64,000 nucleotides of DNA from an uncultured Treponema sp. (GCA_946410085.1 CAMJZA010000002.1:47835-111834), one strand, 5' to 3'. Positions 43,594-53,896 are shown, numbered from the stretch's first letter. The notes: generated from the letters alone by a model not told the origin. Translations and numbers: made by a program.

Positions 43594-45555
43594 TTATTTC
43601 TGATCGTCGTGGACTTCGTATTCAACATCGTCCGCCGATCCCTTGTCAAAGCCGGATGACGATGATGATGAAGCACCCGCATCAGCACTGCCGCCGGCAC
43701 CGCCCTGCGGTCCGGCTCCGGCACCCGCCTGACCGGCGGCAGCCTGGGCCTTGTACATCTCCTCGGCAATCTTATAGGACGCCTGCTTGAGGGCCTCGGT
43801 CTTTGCCTTGATGTCCTCCGTGTTGTCACCCTTCAGGGCTTCCTTGAGGGCACTCACCGCACTCTCAATCTTGGCCTTGTCGTCAGCGGAGACCTTGTCG
43901 CCCATCTCCTTGAGGGTCTTCTCGGTCTGGTAGACCAGGCTGTCGCCCTCGTTCTTGGCATCGACGGCCTCCCTCTTCTTCTTGTCGTCAGCGGCGTTGG
44001 CCTCGGCATCCTTCACCATCCGGTCAATCTCCTCCTTGCTCAGGCCGGAAGAAGACGTGATCTGGATGTGCTGCTCCTTGCCCGTGCCCTGATCCTTCGC
44101 GGAGACGTGGACGATTCCGTTCGCGTCGATGTCGAAGGTGACCTCGATCTGCGGAACTCCGCGCGGTGCCGGGGGAATGCCGTCCAGGTTGAAGTTGCCG
44201 AGCGTGCGGTTCTGGCTTGCCATCTCGCGCTCGCCCTGCAGGACGTGGATCGTGACGGCAGTCTGACCGTCAGCCGCAGTCGAGAAGACCTGGCTCTTCT
44301 TGGTCGGGATCGTCGTGTTGCGGTTGATCAGGCGGGTGAACACGCCGCCCATCGTCTCAATGCCGAGCGAAAGCGGCGTAACGTCCAGCAGGACCATGTC
44401 CTTGACGTCACCCTTGAGGACTCCGCCCTGGATGGCGGCACCGATGGCGACCGCCTCGTCGGGGTTGACCGCACGGCTGCCTTCCTTGCCGAAGATGCTC
44501 TTGACGATTTCCTGAACCTTGGGCATGCGGGAAGAACCGCCGACGAGCAGGATTTCGTCAATCTTGTCGCCGCTGATGCCAGCATCGGCCATAGCCTTGC
44601 GGCAGGGCTCTTTTGTCGCCTCAAAAAGGTCGTCGGTCATCTTCTCGAACTCGGCGCGAGTCAGGGTCTTCTGCAAGTGCTTCGGGCCGGTCGCGTCAGC
44701 CGTGATGAAGGGCAGGTTAATCTCGGTCGTCGTCTGGTTGGAAAGAGAAATCTTCGCGTTCTCGGCGGCCTCACGGAGGCGCTGCTTGGCCATCGGATCC
44801 TTTGACAGGTCTATGCCCGTGTCGGCCTTGAAGCTGTCAATCAGCCAGCTGACGATGCGGCCGTCCCAGTCGTCTCCTCCCAGGTGGGTGTTTCCGTTGG
44901 TGGACTTGACCTCGAACACGCCGTCGCCCAGCTCAAGGATGGAGATATCGAAGGTACCGCCTCCGAGGTCGTAGACGGCAATCGTCTTGTCCTTGTCACC
45001 GTCCTGCTTGAATCCGAATGCGAGTGACGCAGCGGTCGGCTCATTGATGATGCGCTTAACGTCAAGACCTGCAATCTTACCGGCATCCTTGGTTGCCTGC
45101 CGCTGGGCATCGTTGAAGTACGCAGGAACCGTAATGACAGCCTCGGTAACGCTCTCGCCCAGGTAGTCCTCGGCAGTCTTCTTCATCTTCTGCAGGATGA
45201 AGGCAGAAATCTCCTGCGGGCTGAATTCCTTCTTCTGTCCGGCCTCATCCACCTCGACGCGCACGTCATCGCCGTGATCCTTCACGCTGTAGGGGATGCG
45301 CTTGATTTCATCGGGGAGCTCGTTGTAGCGGCGTCCAATGAAACGCTTGATCGAATAGACGGTGTTCTTGGGGTTCGTGACCATCTGGTTCTTGGCGGGC
45401 TGGCCGACAATGCGGTCTCCCTTCGCCGTGAAGCCGACGATGGAAGGCGTGGTGCGGAAGCCCTCAGAGTTCTGGATGACGACCGGCTCACCGTTCTCCA
45501 TGACCGCGACGCAAGAGTTCGTCGTTCCCAAGTCAATTCCAATAATCTTTCCCAT
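43594..45555 (-). CDS. dnaK: Chaperone DnaK (Hsp70)
   Basis: 653 residues with the Hsp70 N-terminal signature [19 protein letters not shown], phosphate loop [19 protein letters not shown], and [14 protein letters not shown]. The substrate-binding and lid regions follow, then a Gly/Ala/Ser-rich tail ending in the EEVD-like EVHDDQK typical of bacterial DnaK. ATP-driven chaperone, partner of DnaJ and GrpE encoded on either side. The codons are strongly biased (AAG, GAC, CTG/CTC), as in highly expressed genes such as pgk and argG in this window. Confidence 0.98.
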   Translation of the reverse strand: MGKIIGIDLGTTNSCVAVMENGEPVVIQNSEGFRTTPSIVGFTAKGDRIVGQPAKNQMVTNPKNTVYSIKRFIGRRYNELPDEIKRIPYSVKDHGDDVRVEVDEAGQKKEFSPQEISAFILQKMKKTAEDYLGESVTEAVITVPAYFNDAQRQATKDAGKIAGLDVKRIINEPTAASLAFGFKQDGDKDKTIAVYDLGGGTFDISILELGDGVFEVKSTNGNTHLGGDDWDGRIVSWLIDSFKADTGIDLSKDPMAKQRLREAAENAKISLSNQTTTEINLPFITADATGPKHLQKTLTRAEFEKMTDDLFEATKEPCRKAMADAGISGDKIDEILLVGGSSRMPKVQEIVKSIFGKEGSRAVNPDEAVAIGAAIQGGVLKGDVKDMVLLDVTPLSLGIETMGGVFTRLINRNTTIPTKKSQVFSTAADGQTAVTIHVLQGEREMASQNRTLGNFNLDGIPPAPRGVPQIEVTFDIDANGIVHVSAKDQGTGKEQHIQITSSSGLSKEEIDRMVKDAEANAADDKKKREAVDAKNEGDSLVYQTEKTLKEMGDKVSADDKAKIESAVSALKEALKGDNTEDIKAKTEALKQASYKIAEEMYKAQAAAGQAGAGAGPQGGAGGSADAGASSSSSSGFDKGSADDVEYEVHDDQK

Positions 45556-45580
45556 AATATCTATCTCCTCTCAAATATCT

Positions 45581-46336
45581 TTATTCCTCCGAGGCAGAAA
45601 CCCCGGACTCCCCACTATTCGCACTATCAGACGAGGCATCCGACCCTCCGGCGGCCTCGTCGTCCTTCGGAGCCTCCACCGACCCGTCCGGCATGGAAAC
45701 CATCACCTTTGCATGACGGATAACCCGGTCCTTGAGCTTGTAGCCCTTCAGGTACACGGCCTTAATCACCGGCTCCGGCACCGGATCATCCGACTTGCCG
45801 ATTGCCTCGTGAAGCTCAGGATCAAAGGCATCACCGACCTTGCCGTAGGCAACCAGGTCATACTTATTCTCCAGCATGCTGACCAGGCCCTTGTTTATCA
45901 TCTTCACTCCGTCTGCTATCGATTTTGCATCAGTTGAAGAGTCTGCAGCTTCGACCGTCCGGTCAAAGTTGTCAAGGCTGTCCAGCAGGTCCTTGAGCAG
46001 GCTCGTATTGGCATAGTCAAAGGCATCCTGCTTTTCCTTTATCATCCGCTTGCGGTAGTTGTCAAAATCCGCGCTCTTCCGCAGGTACTGGTCCTTAAAA
46101 TCGTCCCGTTCCTTTTCCAGAGCGGCAACCTTCTTTACCAGCAGTTCCAGCTCATTTTCTGAATCATCAGGGGAATCAGCGGCTTCCGCAGCTTCAGCGG
46201 GCTGCTCCGCACCTGCCCCGGCATCGACGTCTACCGCCTCGTTCCGTGCCTGTTCCTCTGAAAACTCATCTGCCGTCGGAGCGGCTTTTTCTTCTTTTTC
46301 CTCGTCCATCTCTCGTAAAACCTTCGATTTTCTCAT
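45581..46336 (-). CDS. grpE: Nucleotide exchange factor GrpE
   Basis: 251 residues. The core GrpE domain is clear (YLRKSADFDNYRKRMIKEK, LLDSLDNFDRTVEA, VAYGKVGDAFDPELHEAIG, VIRHAKVMVS), with an acidic, Ala/Glu-rich N-terminal extension of about 75 residues. The ATG at 46336 has AGGGA seven bases upstream; a start at 46309 is also possible. It heads grpE-dnaK-dnaJ behind its own promoter. No CIRCE operator (TTAGCACTC-N9-GAGTGCTAA) is seen upstream. Confidence 0.95.
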   Translation of the reverse strand: MRKSKVLREMDEEKEEKAAPTADEFSEEQARNEAVDVDAGAGAEQPAEAAEAADSPDDSENELELLVKKVAALEKERDDFKDQYLRKSADFDNYRKRMIKEKQDAFDYANTSLLKDLLDSLDNFDRTVEAADSSTDAKSIADGVKMINKGLVSMLENKYDLVAYGKVGDAFDPELHEAIGKSDDPVPEPVIKAVYLKGYKLKDRVIRHAKVMVSMPDGSVEAPKDDEAAGGSDASSDSANSGESGVSASEE

Positions 46337-46362
46337 GCAGCATCCCTGCTACACTAGAAAAC

Positions 46363-46389
46363 ATAATAAAAGCCGTTAAAAAACGTCAA
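46363..46389 (-). promoter_or_regulatory. Probable promoter of grpE-dnaK-dnaJ
   Basis: Minus strand TTGACG (46389-46384), 15-nt spacer, TATTAT (46368-46363). The short spacer makes it sub-optimal. No CIRCE repeat overlaps it. Confidence 0.5.
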
Positions 46390-46415
46390 GGGACGCGGAA
46401 GGTATTTTTTTCCAT

Positions 46416-48887
46416 TCATTTCGCTGCAGGATAATTCTGTTCCTTCGCCCGCCCCCGGAAGATGAGCTTTTTGCCGAATACACTGTCCTTCAGATACACC
46501 TTCGCCTCTCCCTTTTCCCATACGAACTCCCCTTCGTAGGAGTCAATGTGGGACAGCTTCTTCTGCCCCCGGTCGGGTATGGAAGCAGGTGTCCCCGACT
46601 GGTCGGAAACGACGGTAAAGGCGGCCGGTATCCGGATCTTCCTGCCTCCGTCCAGAATGGCACGCGCCGAATCGTCAAGCCTCAGGAGTATTGCGCTTCC
46701 GTCTGCCTTCTGTATCATGAACCAGGGGAACATGCCTTCCATCGAGAAGGTATCCATGCTGTCCCCGCCCCCCTCAAGATGGGCTGACAGCCCGATGTCG
46801 TCATAGTAGGGCATGAAGGAATTGTGAAAGCCTTTCGGCAGGGTAGCCTCCGGCTCGCCCGCATCAACGGCAGCGAGCAGCTTGCCGTAATACTTTATCC
46901 GCAGCGTAATCAGCTCAAGCATGGAAGGATAGGTCCACTCGCTGTAGGCAAGCAGATCCCGGTACAGGCTCGCATTCGTGCTCATGATGTCCCTGCCGAA
47001 GCTGGTCATCTGCTTTATCTTGGGGACATTCAGCCGGTTCAGGAATGTCACCCGGGTAATCAAGTCCAGCAGGTTGTAGCCCCAGCGGGACAGTTCCGCA
47101 TTGTCATGGGACGCAATGTTCTCCTGTATCGCCGCCCGGAGTTTTTTTGCAAGCCCCGTGTTGGCCGCAATCCTGCCCTGTATGAGCTGCCGATCCTGAG
47201 CGGTGTAGGTCCGTCCCTCATCCAGCAGGAACTTCTCTTCCATCAGGTTTTCCAGATCGGAACCTTCCTGGAACAGCAGGCTGCTGCTGCGGACGACAAA
47301 GGGCTGTGCATCACGCCCGTCCCTGGTCATGAGCATCTTATAGCTGTTGCCGCCCTGAAAGGCACCCCGGTTACCGGTGTCAATCTCGTAACAGTCGGCC
47401 GTTGCGACGGCAGAATAGGTAAAAAGGGAATGGTTTGCACCCCTGAAAATGTCGGAAAGGATATCCCGGAAGGGGGCGGAATAGCCGTCCAGTTTCCGTT
47501 CATCCAGTTCCGGGGTTATGAAATAGTAGCGCGGCGTTCCGTCAAAGCCCGGATCATAGCGCAGGACATAGGTCCACTTTTCCACGGGAAAGAGCTTACA
47601 GGTAAAGGCTTCATCCCCCATCCTGACGGTCAGGGTACAGCGGTCTTCCGATGACAGGGTCGCTCCTTCGAGCGAACAGCTGACGCCTTCGAGCTTTGCC
47701 CCGTTCTTCGTGACGGAACCGGTATAGGAAATCGTCTGCGGCCGGCCGTATTCTTCCCCGGAACCGTCCAGCCACACGCTGTCATCAAGAACCAGGCTGG
47801 CAGGAACAAAGGACCACTTCTGCTCATAGAGCATCTTGTGCCAGTAGCCGACGATACCGTTCTTATCGCAGCCGGCAACCCGCAGCTCGCGGGCATAGTT
47901 CCCCTGCCCCGTCTGCGCAATGCTTATCATCTTTGTCAGGCGCGCCTTGCCTTCCAGCGGAACCGGCGGCTGCTTTGCCCAGTCTTCCGCAGGAAGGGCC
48001 CATGCCGTGTAGTTGGAAAGGTAATCGCTGCCGCGCTTGCCCTGCTTCTGCACGTCATAGGTGTACAGGAAGAACATGGGGTCGCAGCCCATCGTGTCAA
48101 AGTCGATCAGCCTCGTATACATCGTCCCCCGGCAGCCGATGAGGAAAATCGTACTGCCGGAAACGCTGATATTCTCGGCAATGAAACTCCCCTTCTCGGG
48201 GCACTCAATGGACCGGCTGAAATCGGGAGGAAGCCCCGAGTCGCTGAAACGGATATGCTGCCCGTCTTCCGTCAAAAAGTAGAAGGTCTCCAGCCCCATC
48301 GTCCCCCAGTGGTGCTGGTTGCCGTAGCGGTCCTCGTACCAGAGGATGTCATCCCGCCTTGTACCGAGGCTCCAGCCCCGCTTATTCACGACGAGCCCGT
48401 TCTGCACTGCCATCGTATTGCGGGGAAACCCGGAGAGGACCCGCCACTTGAATGCCTGCTGGCGCAGCACTTTCTTGAAGAAAACCGTATACATGATGCC
48501 CTGATCATCAAAGGCATAGAGGGCGTCCGCATCACAGGAGATCTCCCGGATAGCCGAAGGAGGGTCAAATTTATCGCCGCCGGGACTCTTGAAGGGAAGT
48601 CCCGTCTTGAGGAACAGCTCCCAGCGGTCTTCCCCCGGCTTCTTTGCGTAAATGCGGCCGTCCGCAAGGGCAAACTCGTAGTATGCACAGTACGACTGCG
48701 TCATCGTCCTGAGCAGTACCTTTTCCGGCAGGAAGCCGGAAACATCCTGCGTCTTTGAAATATCACGGAGAACCGGCTCCGGGGCAGGCCGGGAACGGCG
48801 TTCCTGCGCACAGACAGGACTCACGGAAACGGAAATACCCAGCGCAAGGAGTATCGTAACGAGTATAAAAGGGACCTTCTTTTTCAT
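46416..48887 (-). CDS. Large secreted protein of unknown function
   Basis: 823 residues. Signal peptide FILVTILLALGISVSVSPVCA. The first half alternates short beta strands and aromatic residues (for example FALADGRIYAKKPGEDRWEL, LYAFDDQGIMYTVFFKKV), suggestive of a beta-propeller-like fold. The C-terminal half is mixed helix and sheet, ending KLIFRGRAKEQNYPAAK. No domain is recognised. The start has no Shine-Dalgarno, and the -10 box lies 14 nt upstream, so the leader would be about 8 nt. It is probably periplasmic and possibly treponeme-specific. Confidence 0.72.
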   Translation of the reverse strand: MKKKVPFILVTILLALGISVSVSPVCAQERRSRPAPEPVLRDISKTQDVSGFLPEKVLLRTMTQSYCAYYEFALADGRIYAKKPGEDRWELFLKTGLPFKSPGGDKFDPPSAIREISCDADALYAFDDQGIMYTVFFKKVLRQQAFKWRVLSGFPRNTMAVQNGLVVNKRGWSLGTRRDDILWYEDRYGNQHHWGTMGLETFYFLTEDGQHIRFSDSGLPPDFSRSIECPEKGSFIAENISVSGSTIFLIGCRGTMYTRLIDFDTMGCDPMFFLYTYDVQKQGKRGSDYLSNYTAWALPAEDWAKQPPVPLEGKARLTKMISIAQTGQGNYARELRVAGCDKNGIVGYWHKMLYEQKWSFVPASLVLDDSVWLDGSGEEYGRPQTISYTGSVTKNGAKLEGVSCSLEGATLSSEDRCTLTVRMGDEAFTCKLFPVEKWTYVLRYDPGFDGTPRYYFITPELDERKLDGYSAPFRDILSDIFRGANHSLFTYSAVATADCYEIDTGNRGAFQGGNSYKMLMTRDGRDAQPFVVRSSSLLFQEGSDLENLMEEKFLLDEGRTYTAQDRQLIQGRIAANTGLAKKLRAAIQENIASHDNAELSRWGYNLLDLITRVTFLNRLNVPKIKQMTSFGRDIMSTNASLYRDLLAYSEWTYPSMLELITLRIKYYGKLLAAVDAGEPEATLPKGFHNSFMPYYDDIGLSAHLEGGGDSMDTFSMEGMFPWFMIQKADGSAILLRLDDSARAILDGGRKIRIPAAFTVVSDQSGTPASIPDRGQKKLSHIDSYEGEFVWEKGEAKVYLKDSVFGKKLIFRGRAKEQNYPAAK

Positions 48888-48901
48888 GCTTCAGGTCCAG
48901 A

Positions 48902-48930
48902 ATCATAGCCTGTATAAGGAAATAATGCAA
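48902..48930 (-). promoter_or_regulatory. Promoter of the 823-residue secreted protein
   Basis: Minus strand TTGCAT (48930-48925), 17-nt spacer, TATGAT (48907-48902), 14 nt before the ATG at 48887. Confidence 0.6.
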
Positions 48931-48966
48931 GGGGACCGGAAAATCCGCTACGCCGCCCCGCGGCCG

Positions 48967-49740
48967 TCAGTTTTCGGGGCACACGAGGCGGAAGCCGATG
49001 AAGTCGCCCCGGTAGTAGGCGTAGTAATAGCTGCGGTTGGAACCCCTGTTGACAGGACTGCTGTAATTGCGGCCGTAGTACCAGCTGCCGCCCCGGTAAA
49101 AGCGGCTGCGCCCGTCTTTTCCGTAGGAATCCCACACCCATTCCCAGACGTTGCCGCTCATGTCGTAGAGTCCGTAACCGTTTGCCTTCTTCTGCGCCAC
49201 CGGATGCGTCGTCCCGCCGCTGTTGCTGACGTACCAGCCCACCTCGTCAAGCGTGTCACTGCCCGCATAGCGGAAATCCTGCCCGCCGGACACGGCATAT
49301 TCCCATTCTGCCTCGGTCGGGAGGCGGAAGCCCGAAGCACCCGCATCCTGCGTAATGAGTCCCTCGATACGCTTTCCCCGGTGCGGGGTATAGCCCCATT
49401 TGTCAACGTCGGTCTCGCCGTCCACGGCATAGACCGGACTCCGGCCGAGCGCCATGCTGAGCCGGTTGCAGAAGCAGACCGCATCGTACCAGCTCACCTG
49501 CTCCACCGGGAGGTCTGCTCCCCTGAAGCGGCTCGGATTTTCCCCCGTCACCGCCTCATACTGCGCCTGCGTCAGCTCGGTCACCCCCATGCAACAGCCG
49601 ATGCCGCCGACCGGCACAAACGAGAATACCTGCCCGGCCAGGCTAAACGAGACCTGCCCGCGCTCCCCGCCCCGGGCAACGGCCGTTACAAGCAGCAGCC
49701 CTGCTACGGCTCCCCACAGCCGTTTCATGCCGGAACTCAT
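48967..49740 (-). CDS. Secreted SUMF1 / formylglycine-generating-enzyme-like protein
   Basis: 257 residues. A signal-like N-terminus (LWGAVAGLLLVTAVA) leads into an FGE-sulfatase (SUMF1) domain: VTELTQAQYEAVTGENPSRF, PVEQVSWYDAVCFCNRLS, FRLPTEAEWEYAV, MSGNVWEWVWD and the C-terminal RGDFIGFRLV. The copper-binding cysteine pair of true FGE near the C-terminus is not seen, so enzymatic activity is doubtful; many bacterial members are structural or ligand-binding. The ATG at 49740 overlaps the ppk2 stop (ATGA); an internal ATG at 49728 is an alternative. Confidence 0.85.
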   Translation of the reverse strand: MSSGMKRLWGAVAGLLLVTAVARGGERGQVSFSLAGQVFSFVPVGGIGCCMGVTELTQAQYEAVTGENPSRFRGADLPVEQVSWYDAVCFCNRLSMALGRSPVYAVDGETDVDKWGYTPHRGKRIEGLITQDAGASGFRLPTEAEWEYAVSGGQDFRYAGSDTLDEVGWYVSNSGGTTHPVAQKKANGYGLYDMSGNVWEWVWDSYGKDGRSRFYRGGSWYYGRNYSSPVNRGSNRSYYYAYYRGDFIGFRLVCPEN

Positions 49741-50615
49741 ACCTCAGACAGCAGGGCTTCCTCGCACTTCTTCAGCTCTTCCGCGCTGGACTCGGGCATC
49801 TTGGGGAAGGAGGGATTGATGTCCCGCATGGTTTCGACGAGTATCTGAGAGAACAGATAGCGGGCATACCACTTCTGGTCGGCAGGAACGACATACCAGG
49901 GGCAGTTCTTGGTTGCCGTTGCATTTATCGCATCCTCAAAGGCCTTCTGGTACTTGTCCCAGTACTTGCGTTCCTTGAGGTCGTTTGCACTGAACTTCCA
50001 GTTCTTTTCCCCGCGGTCAATACGCTCCAAAAAGCGCTTCTTCTGCTCGTCCTTGGACAGGTTCAGGAAAATCTTCACGACACGGAAGGCATTCCCGTAC
50101 AGGTAATTCTCCCAGTTGACGATTTCCTTGTACTTCCCTTCAATATACTTGCCGTTGTGGAAGGTCCGCTTGGGCATATTGTAGTCCTTCCAGAACTCGT
50201 GCACGTTTACGACGAGGACCTCCTCATAATAGGAACGGTTAAAGACGCACATCTTGCCCCGCTGCGGCAGCCGCTTGTGGTAGCGCCAGAGGAAGTCATG
50301 CTGCTCCTCCTCGGAATTGGGGGACTTAAAGCTGTAGACGCTGATCCCCTGCGGATTCAGGGGTCCCAGGACATGCTTTATCGTGCTGTCCTTGCCCGCT
50401 GCGTCAAGGGCCTGCAGGATTATCAGGACAGACTCCTGGGACTGGGCGTAGAGCTTGCCCTGCCAGTCGTCTATTTCCCGTATGTTCTCTTCGGTCTTGT
50501 AGGCGTACTCCTCCTTTTTGCTCCCCCGCCCCTCCGAATCGTGGGGAACGGAACTCAGGTCAAGCTTCTTCGTGCCGTCATAGCGGTAGTCTTTCAGAAC
50601 ATCATCTTTCGCCAT
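49737..50615 (-). CDS. ppk2: PPK2-family polyphosphate kinase
   Basis: 292 residues from the ATG at 50615 (AGGAGG upstream). The kinase core has the Walker A loop ALDAAGKDSTIKHVLGPLNP, the lid-proximal RYHKRLPQRGKMCVFNRSYYE and VRVVKIFLNLSKDEQKKRFL-like end segments. PPK2 enzymes transfer phosphate between polyphosphate and nucleoside mono- or diphosphates; whether this one favours AMP/GMP or ADP/GDP cannot be told. It is divergent from the HD protein gene and coupled by ATGA overlap to the SUMF1-like gene. Confidence 0.9.
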   Translation of the reverse strand: MAKDDVLKDYRYDGTKKLDLSSVPHDSEGRGSKKEEYAYKTEENIREIDDWQGKLYAQSQESVLIILQALDAAGKDSTIKHVLGPLNPQGISVYSFKSPNSEEEQHDFLWRYHKRLPQRGKMCVFNRSYYEEVLVVNVHEFWKDYNMPKRTFHNGKYIEGKYKEIVNWENYLYGNAFRVVKIFLNLSKDEQKKRFLERIDRGEKNWKFSANDLKERKYWDKYQKAFEDAINATATKNCPWYVVPADQKWYARYLFSQILVETMRDINPSFPKMPESSAEELKKCEEALLSEV

Positions 50616-50788
50616 ATTTTCCTCCTGCACAGATCGCTGTCATTTACAATTCTTCCCGTATCTGCTATGCTACAGCTATTCTAGCATGGAATTCCCGCTT
50701 TGTGGGAAAAATTCAAGGCTTTTTACATTCGTCTCGATAATAATAAGGAGTACATTCCATCTGTGCTGTGTCAAAAGGAGGTTTCAGG

Positions 50789-51406
50789 ATGGGCAAAGTC
50801 TTCAATATGGCTACGGAGAAACCTTCGCAGATGGATCAGGAGCACATGCTCACGCTCAAGGGCATATCGCTCGCCCCCTACATGCAGCTGGCGACCTACC
50901 TGATCGGCAAGGCCCGGTTTGCAGGCGGCAACATGTTCCGCCACCAGATGGACACGATGGGCATCCTGATCGACTACGGCTACATCGACAGCATTCTGCT
51001 CAAGGCAAGCTGCATCCATGACGTCGTCGAGGACATACCGGGCTTTGACATAGAACTCATACGGCACGCCGATGAAGAAGGCGAACAGGTCCTCCAGCTC
51101 GTGCAGGAAGTCACGAAACAGCCCGGACAGCTCAAGAACGAGTACCTGCGGGGCATTCTGGACAAAGGCAGCCACAAGGCAAAGCTGCTCAAGTGCGCTG
51201 ACCGGATAAGCAACATGATCAGCCTGGGATTCGTCACGAGCGCCGCATTCATCGAGCGTTACTGCGACGAAACCGAATACTTCATCTTCCCGATTGCCCT
51301 CGAAGTCGACTACAACATGTATCAGGAGCTCATAACCCTCGTCATGACCCGCCGCCAGTACCTTGAAGACTCAAAATACTTCGATTTGCACAAGGACGAC
51401 GAGTAA
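50789..51406 (+). CDS. HD-domain phosphohydrolase (RelA/SpoT hydrolase-like)
   Basis: About 205 residues from the ATG at 50789, with AAGGAGG eight bases upstream; the GTG at 50768 precedes the ribosome binding site. The sequence shows the metal-binding HD pattern: FRHQMDTMGILIDYG, then ASCIHDVVEDIPG, then LLKCADRISNMISLG, as in the hydrolase half of RelA/SpoT or the small Mesh1-like enzymes. It lacks the synthetase half and TGS/ACT domains, so a small alarmone or nucleotide hydrolase is plausible but unproven. It is convergent with pyrG. Confidence 0.8.
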   Translation: MGKVFNMATEKPSQMDQEHMLTLKGISLAPYMQLATYLIGKARFAGGNMFRHQMDTMGILIDYGYIDSILLKASCIHDVVEDIPGFDIELIRHADEEGEQVLQLVQEVTKQPGQLKNEYLRGILDKGSHKAKLLKCADRISNMISLGFVTSAAFIERYCDETEYFIFPIALEVDYNMYQELITLVMTRRQYLEDSKYFDLHKDDE

Positions 51407-51433
51407 AAACCGCCCTTGTTACCCCCCGCAGCA

Positions 51434-53038
51434 CTACTTCCCGCCGTACTGAACGGCAGCCTTTATGAAATCCCTGAACAGGGGCCCCGCCTTGTTGGGT
51501 CGGCTCTTGAATTCCGGATGGAACTGACCGCCGAGCATCCAGGGGTGGTCAGGCACTTCGACAATCTCCACGAGATTCCGCTCCGGGTTCACGCCTGCAA
51601 TGATTAACCCCGCCTGCTCCAGCTCTTCCCGGAATGTATTGTTGAACTCATAGCGGTGCCGGTGCCGCTCCCAGACGTCCAGCGACCCGTAAGCCTTTTC
51701 CGTCAGCGTTCCCGGCTTGACGGCGCACTCAAACTTGCCCAGCCGGAGGGTACCGCCCAGAATCTTGCCGTTCTGGTCGGGCATGAGGTCTATGACCGGA
51801 TGCGTCGTATCCTTGTCTATCTCGGTGGAATGAGCATCCGCCCAGCCGAGCACGTCACGGGCATACTCAATGACGATTATCTGCATTCCCAGGCAGATGC
51901 CGAAGTAGGGCACCCTGTTGAGCCGGGCATAGCGGGCTGCGCGGACCATGCCTTCTATGCCGCGCGAGCCGAAGCCGCCGGGCACGATGATGCCGTCCGC
52001 CCCGGAAAGACGGGCTGCGGTCTTTTCGTCGTCGGTCAGCGTCTCGCTGTCTATCCAGTCAATGACGACTTCCGCCTCGTTTGCAATGCCGCCGTGCGTC
52101 AGGCTTTCCACGACCGACAAGTATGCATCGTGCAGCTCGATGTACTTACCCACGAGGGCAATCGTGACCTTGTGCTGCGGGTTTTCGAAGGTGTGGACCA
52201 TCTTTGCCCAGTCTTCAAGGCGGGTTTCCCGCTTTTCAAGGCCCAGGGCCTTGCAGACGGCATCTCCCAGCCCTTCTTTTTCCATGTTGAGCGGAACCTC
52301 GTAGATGGACTTCGCATTGAGGTTCTGGATGACGCAGTCAGTATCCACATTGCAGAACTGGGCAAGGCGTTCCCGCGTGTTCTCATCGATCGGAAGCTCC
52401 GTGCGGAGCATCAGGATGTTCGGCTGAATTCCCAGCTCCTGCAGTTCCTTGACCGAGTGCTGGGTCGGCTTGGTCTTCATCTCGTGGGCCTTTCCCAGAT
52501 AGGGAACCAGCGTCAGGTGGATGTAGCAGCAGTTTTCCTCGCCGACCCGGTACTTCATCTGCCGGATTGCTTCTATAAACGGAAGGGATTCAATGTCGCC
52601 GACCGTACCGCCGATTTCGGTTATGATGACGTCCGCACCGGTCTCCTGCGTCGACAGGAGCATCCGGGAAAGGATTTCTTCGGTAACGTTGGGGATGACC
52701 TGCACCGTACCGCCGTGATAGCCCCCTTCCCGCTCGCGGTTCAGGACGGCCAGGTACACGCGGCCCGCAGTCGTGTTGGAAGACTGGGAAAGGGTCGCAT
52801 CGGTAAAGCGCTCGTAGTGGCCCAGATCAAGGTCAGTTTCCGCACCGTCGTCGGTAACGAAGACCTCCCCGTGCTGGAAGGGATTCATCGTCCCCGGGTC
52901 TATGTTCAGATACGGATCAAATTTCTGGTTTACGACCGAAAAGCCCCTGCCCTTCAGAATCAAGCCGATTGAAGCCGCGGCGATTCCCTTGCCGAGGCCC
53001 GAAACCACTCCGCCGGTGATGAAAATATACTTGGTCAT
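51434..53038 (-). CDS. pyrG: CTP synthase
   Basis: Makes CTP from UTP with glutamine. 534 residues from the ATG at 53038, which gives the canonical [19 protein letters not shown] start with the synthase P-loop; the [15 protein letters not shown] segment follows. The glutaminase domain has the nucleophile Cys in YFGICLGMQ and the His-Glu pair in [11 protein letters not shown]. The frame stays open another 155 codons upstream to 53503, but that part is antisense to and overlaps the small secreted gene and is not PyrG sequence. The -10 box ends 6 nt before the ATG, so the mRNA is predicted leaderless. Confidence 0.97.
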   Translation of the reverse strand: MTKYIFITGGVVSGLGKGIAAASIGLILKGRGFSVVNQKFDPYLNIDPGTMNPFQHGEVFVTDDGAETDLDLGHYERFTDATLSQSSNTTAGRVYLAVLNREREGGYHGGTVQVIPNVTEEILSRMLLSTQETGADVIITEIGGTVGDIESLPFIEAIRQMKYRVGEENCCYIHLTLVPYLGKAHEMKTKPTQHSVKELQELGIQPNILMLRTELPIDENTRERLAQFCNVDTDCVIQNLNAKSIYEVPLNMEKEGLGDAVCKALGLEKRETRLEDWAKMVHTFENPQHKVTIALVGKYIELHDAYLSVVESLTHGGIANEAEVVIDWIDSETLTDDEKTAARLSGADGIIVPGGFGSRGIEGMVRAARYARLNRVPYFGICLGMQIIVIEYARDVLGWADAHSTEIDKDTTHPVIDLMPDQNGKILGGTLRLGKFECAVKPGTLTEKAYGSLDVWERHRHRYEFNNTFREELEQAGLIIAGVNPERNLVEIVEVPDHPWMLGGQFHPEFKSRPNKAGPLFRDFIKAAVQYGGK

Positions 53039-53044
53039 TGGAAC

Positions 53045-53073
53045 AGTATAGCGGATTATCGTCCGTTCGTCTA
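53045..53073 (-). promoter_or_regulatory. Sigma-70 promoter of pyrG, leaderless type
   Basis: Minus strand TAGACG (53073-53068), 17-nt spacer, TATACT (53050-53045). Six bases (GTTCCA) separate the -10 from the pyrG ATG at 53038. Confidence 0.7.
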
Positions 53074-53118
53074 TCAGAGACCGGCACCTTCGGCTGCCCG
53101 GAAGCACCGGCCGTTTTC

Positions 53119-53736
53119 CTAATAGCTCTTGCCTTCCATCTCCTGATACCGGGCAATAACCGTGTCCAGGCGGGCAATCTCCCGGTCCAGGGTCTTCTGG
53201 TAGTCCAGTTCGGCAGTAACAATGCGTTCCCGCTCGTCCTCCCAGTTCTGCAAATCGGTGATGTAGAGGAAGTTGTACTGGGAGATAGAAGCTTTTTCCG
53301 CCCAGAGCTTGGCTTCCCGCCAGTAGTAATAGGCGGCTTCGTAGCAGGTCCTGGCCTTCTCCAGGTTGCGCAGGTACTCGTCCTTCCAGGGGGCGTCGTA
53401 GAAGTAGGCGACCTGCTTGTCGTACACCCGGCCCAGGCGCAGGTGCTGCTCGATGAGCTTGAGGTTGACGTGCATCTGGAAGAGAAAGCGGTACTTTTCC
53501 CACTGCTCGTGGGTTTCTATCTTCGCCATCGCATAGAGGGGATTGGCGAAGTCCGCCTTAACGGCCTGCTCCAGCCACCAGATGTTCTCAATACAGTCGT
53601 CGGGGGCCTGGGCATAGTGGATGTGGTAGAGTTTATAATAATCTTCCTTGTACTTTACCATATAGGCGTCCGTACCCACCGGCAGGACGAACAGAAGGGC
53701 AAACGCAAGGGTCAAAAGCGGTATATACTTCTTCAC
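53119..53736 (-). CDS. Small secreted helical protein
   Basis: About 205 residues from a probable GTG start at 53736 (AAGGAA upstream), chosen because it begins a signal peptide ([20 protein letters not shown]). The frame is open further upstream but that part is low complexity. The mature protein is strongly helical and Tyr/Glu/Trp rich ([40 protein letters not shown]), resembling TPR-like periplasmic proteins. No function can be given. It lies between pyrG and the divergent pgk promoter. Confidence 0.68.
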   Translation of the reverse strand: MKKYIPLLTLAFALLFVLPVGTDAYMVKYKEDYYKLYHIHYAQAPDDCIENIWWLEQAVKADFANPLYAMAKIETHEQWEKYRFLFQMHVNLKLIEQHLRLGRVYDKQVAYFYDAPWKDEYLRNLEKARTCYEAAYYYWREAKLWAEKASISQYNFLYITDLQNWEDERERIVTAELDYQKTLDREIARLDTVIARYQEMEGKSY

Positions 53737-53825
53737 AATTTCCTTATCGGCATAAACGGAGGATGAAGAAAGCGTTTTCTGCCCCTTCCGGCAGACGGCA
53801 GTTTTTCCGCCGGCGTTTTTTATCA

Positions 53826-53854
53826 TTGAACATACAGCGGAAAAGGGTTATAAT
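53826..53854 (+). promoter_or_regulatory. Strong sigma-70 promoter of pgk
   Basis: TTGAAC (53826-53831), 17-nt spacer, perfect TATAAT (53849-53854); the start of transcription is predicted near 53861, giving a conventional leader with AAGGAGT (53884-53890). Confidence 0.85.
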
Positions 53855-53896
53855 AGAGTAATCAACACGCACAACGATTCCATAAGGAGTGTTTTT

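Noticed and set aside
48967..49740. Active formylglycine-generating enzyme
   Set aside because: The domain is clear, but the cysteine pair needed for copper-dependent oxidation is not visible, so only the family is called.
53039..53503. 155-codon upstream extension of the pyrG frame
   Set aside because: The canonical PyrG N-terminus starts at 53038, right behind a promoter. The extension lies over the small secreted protein gene and encodes no family sequence.
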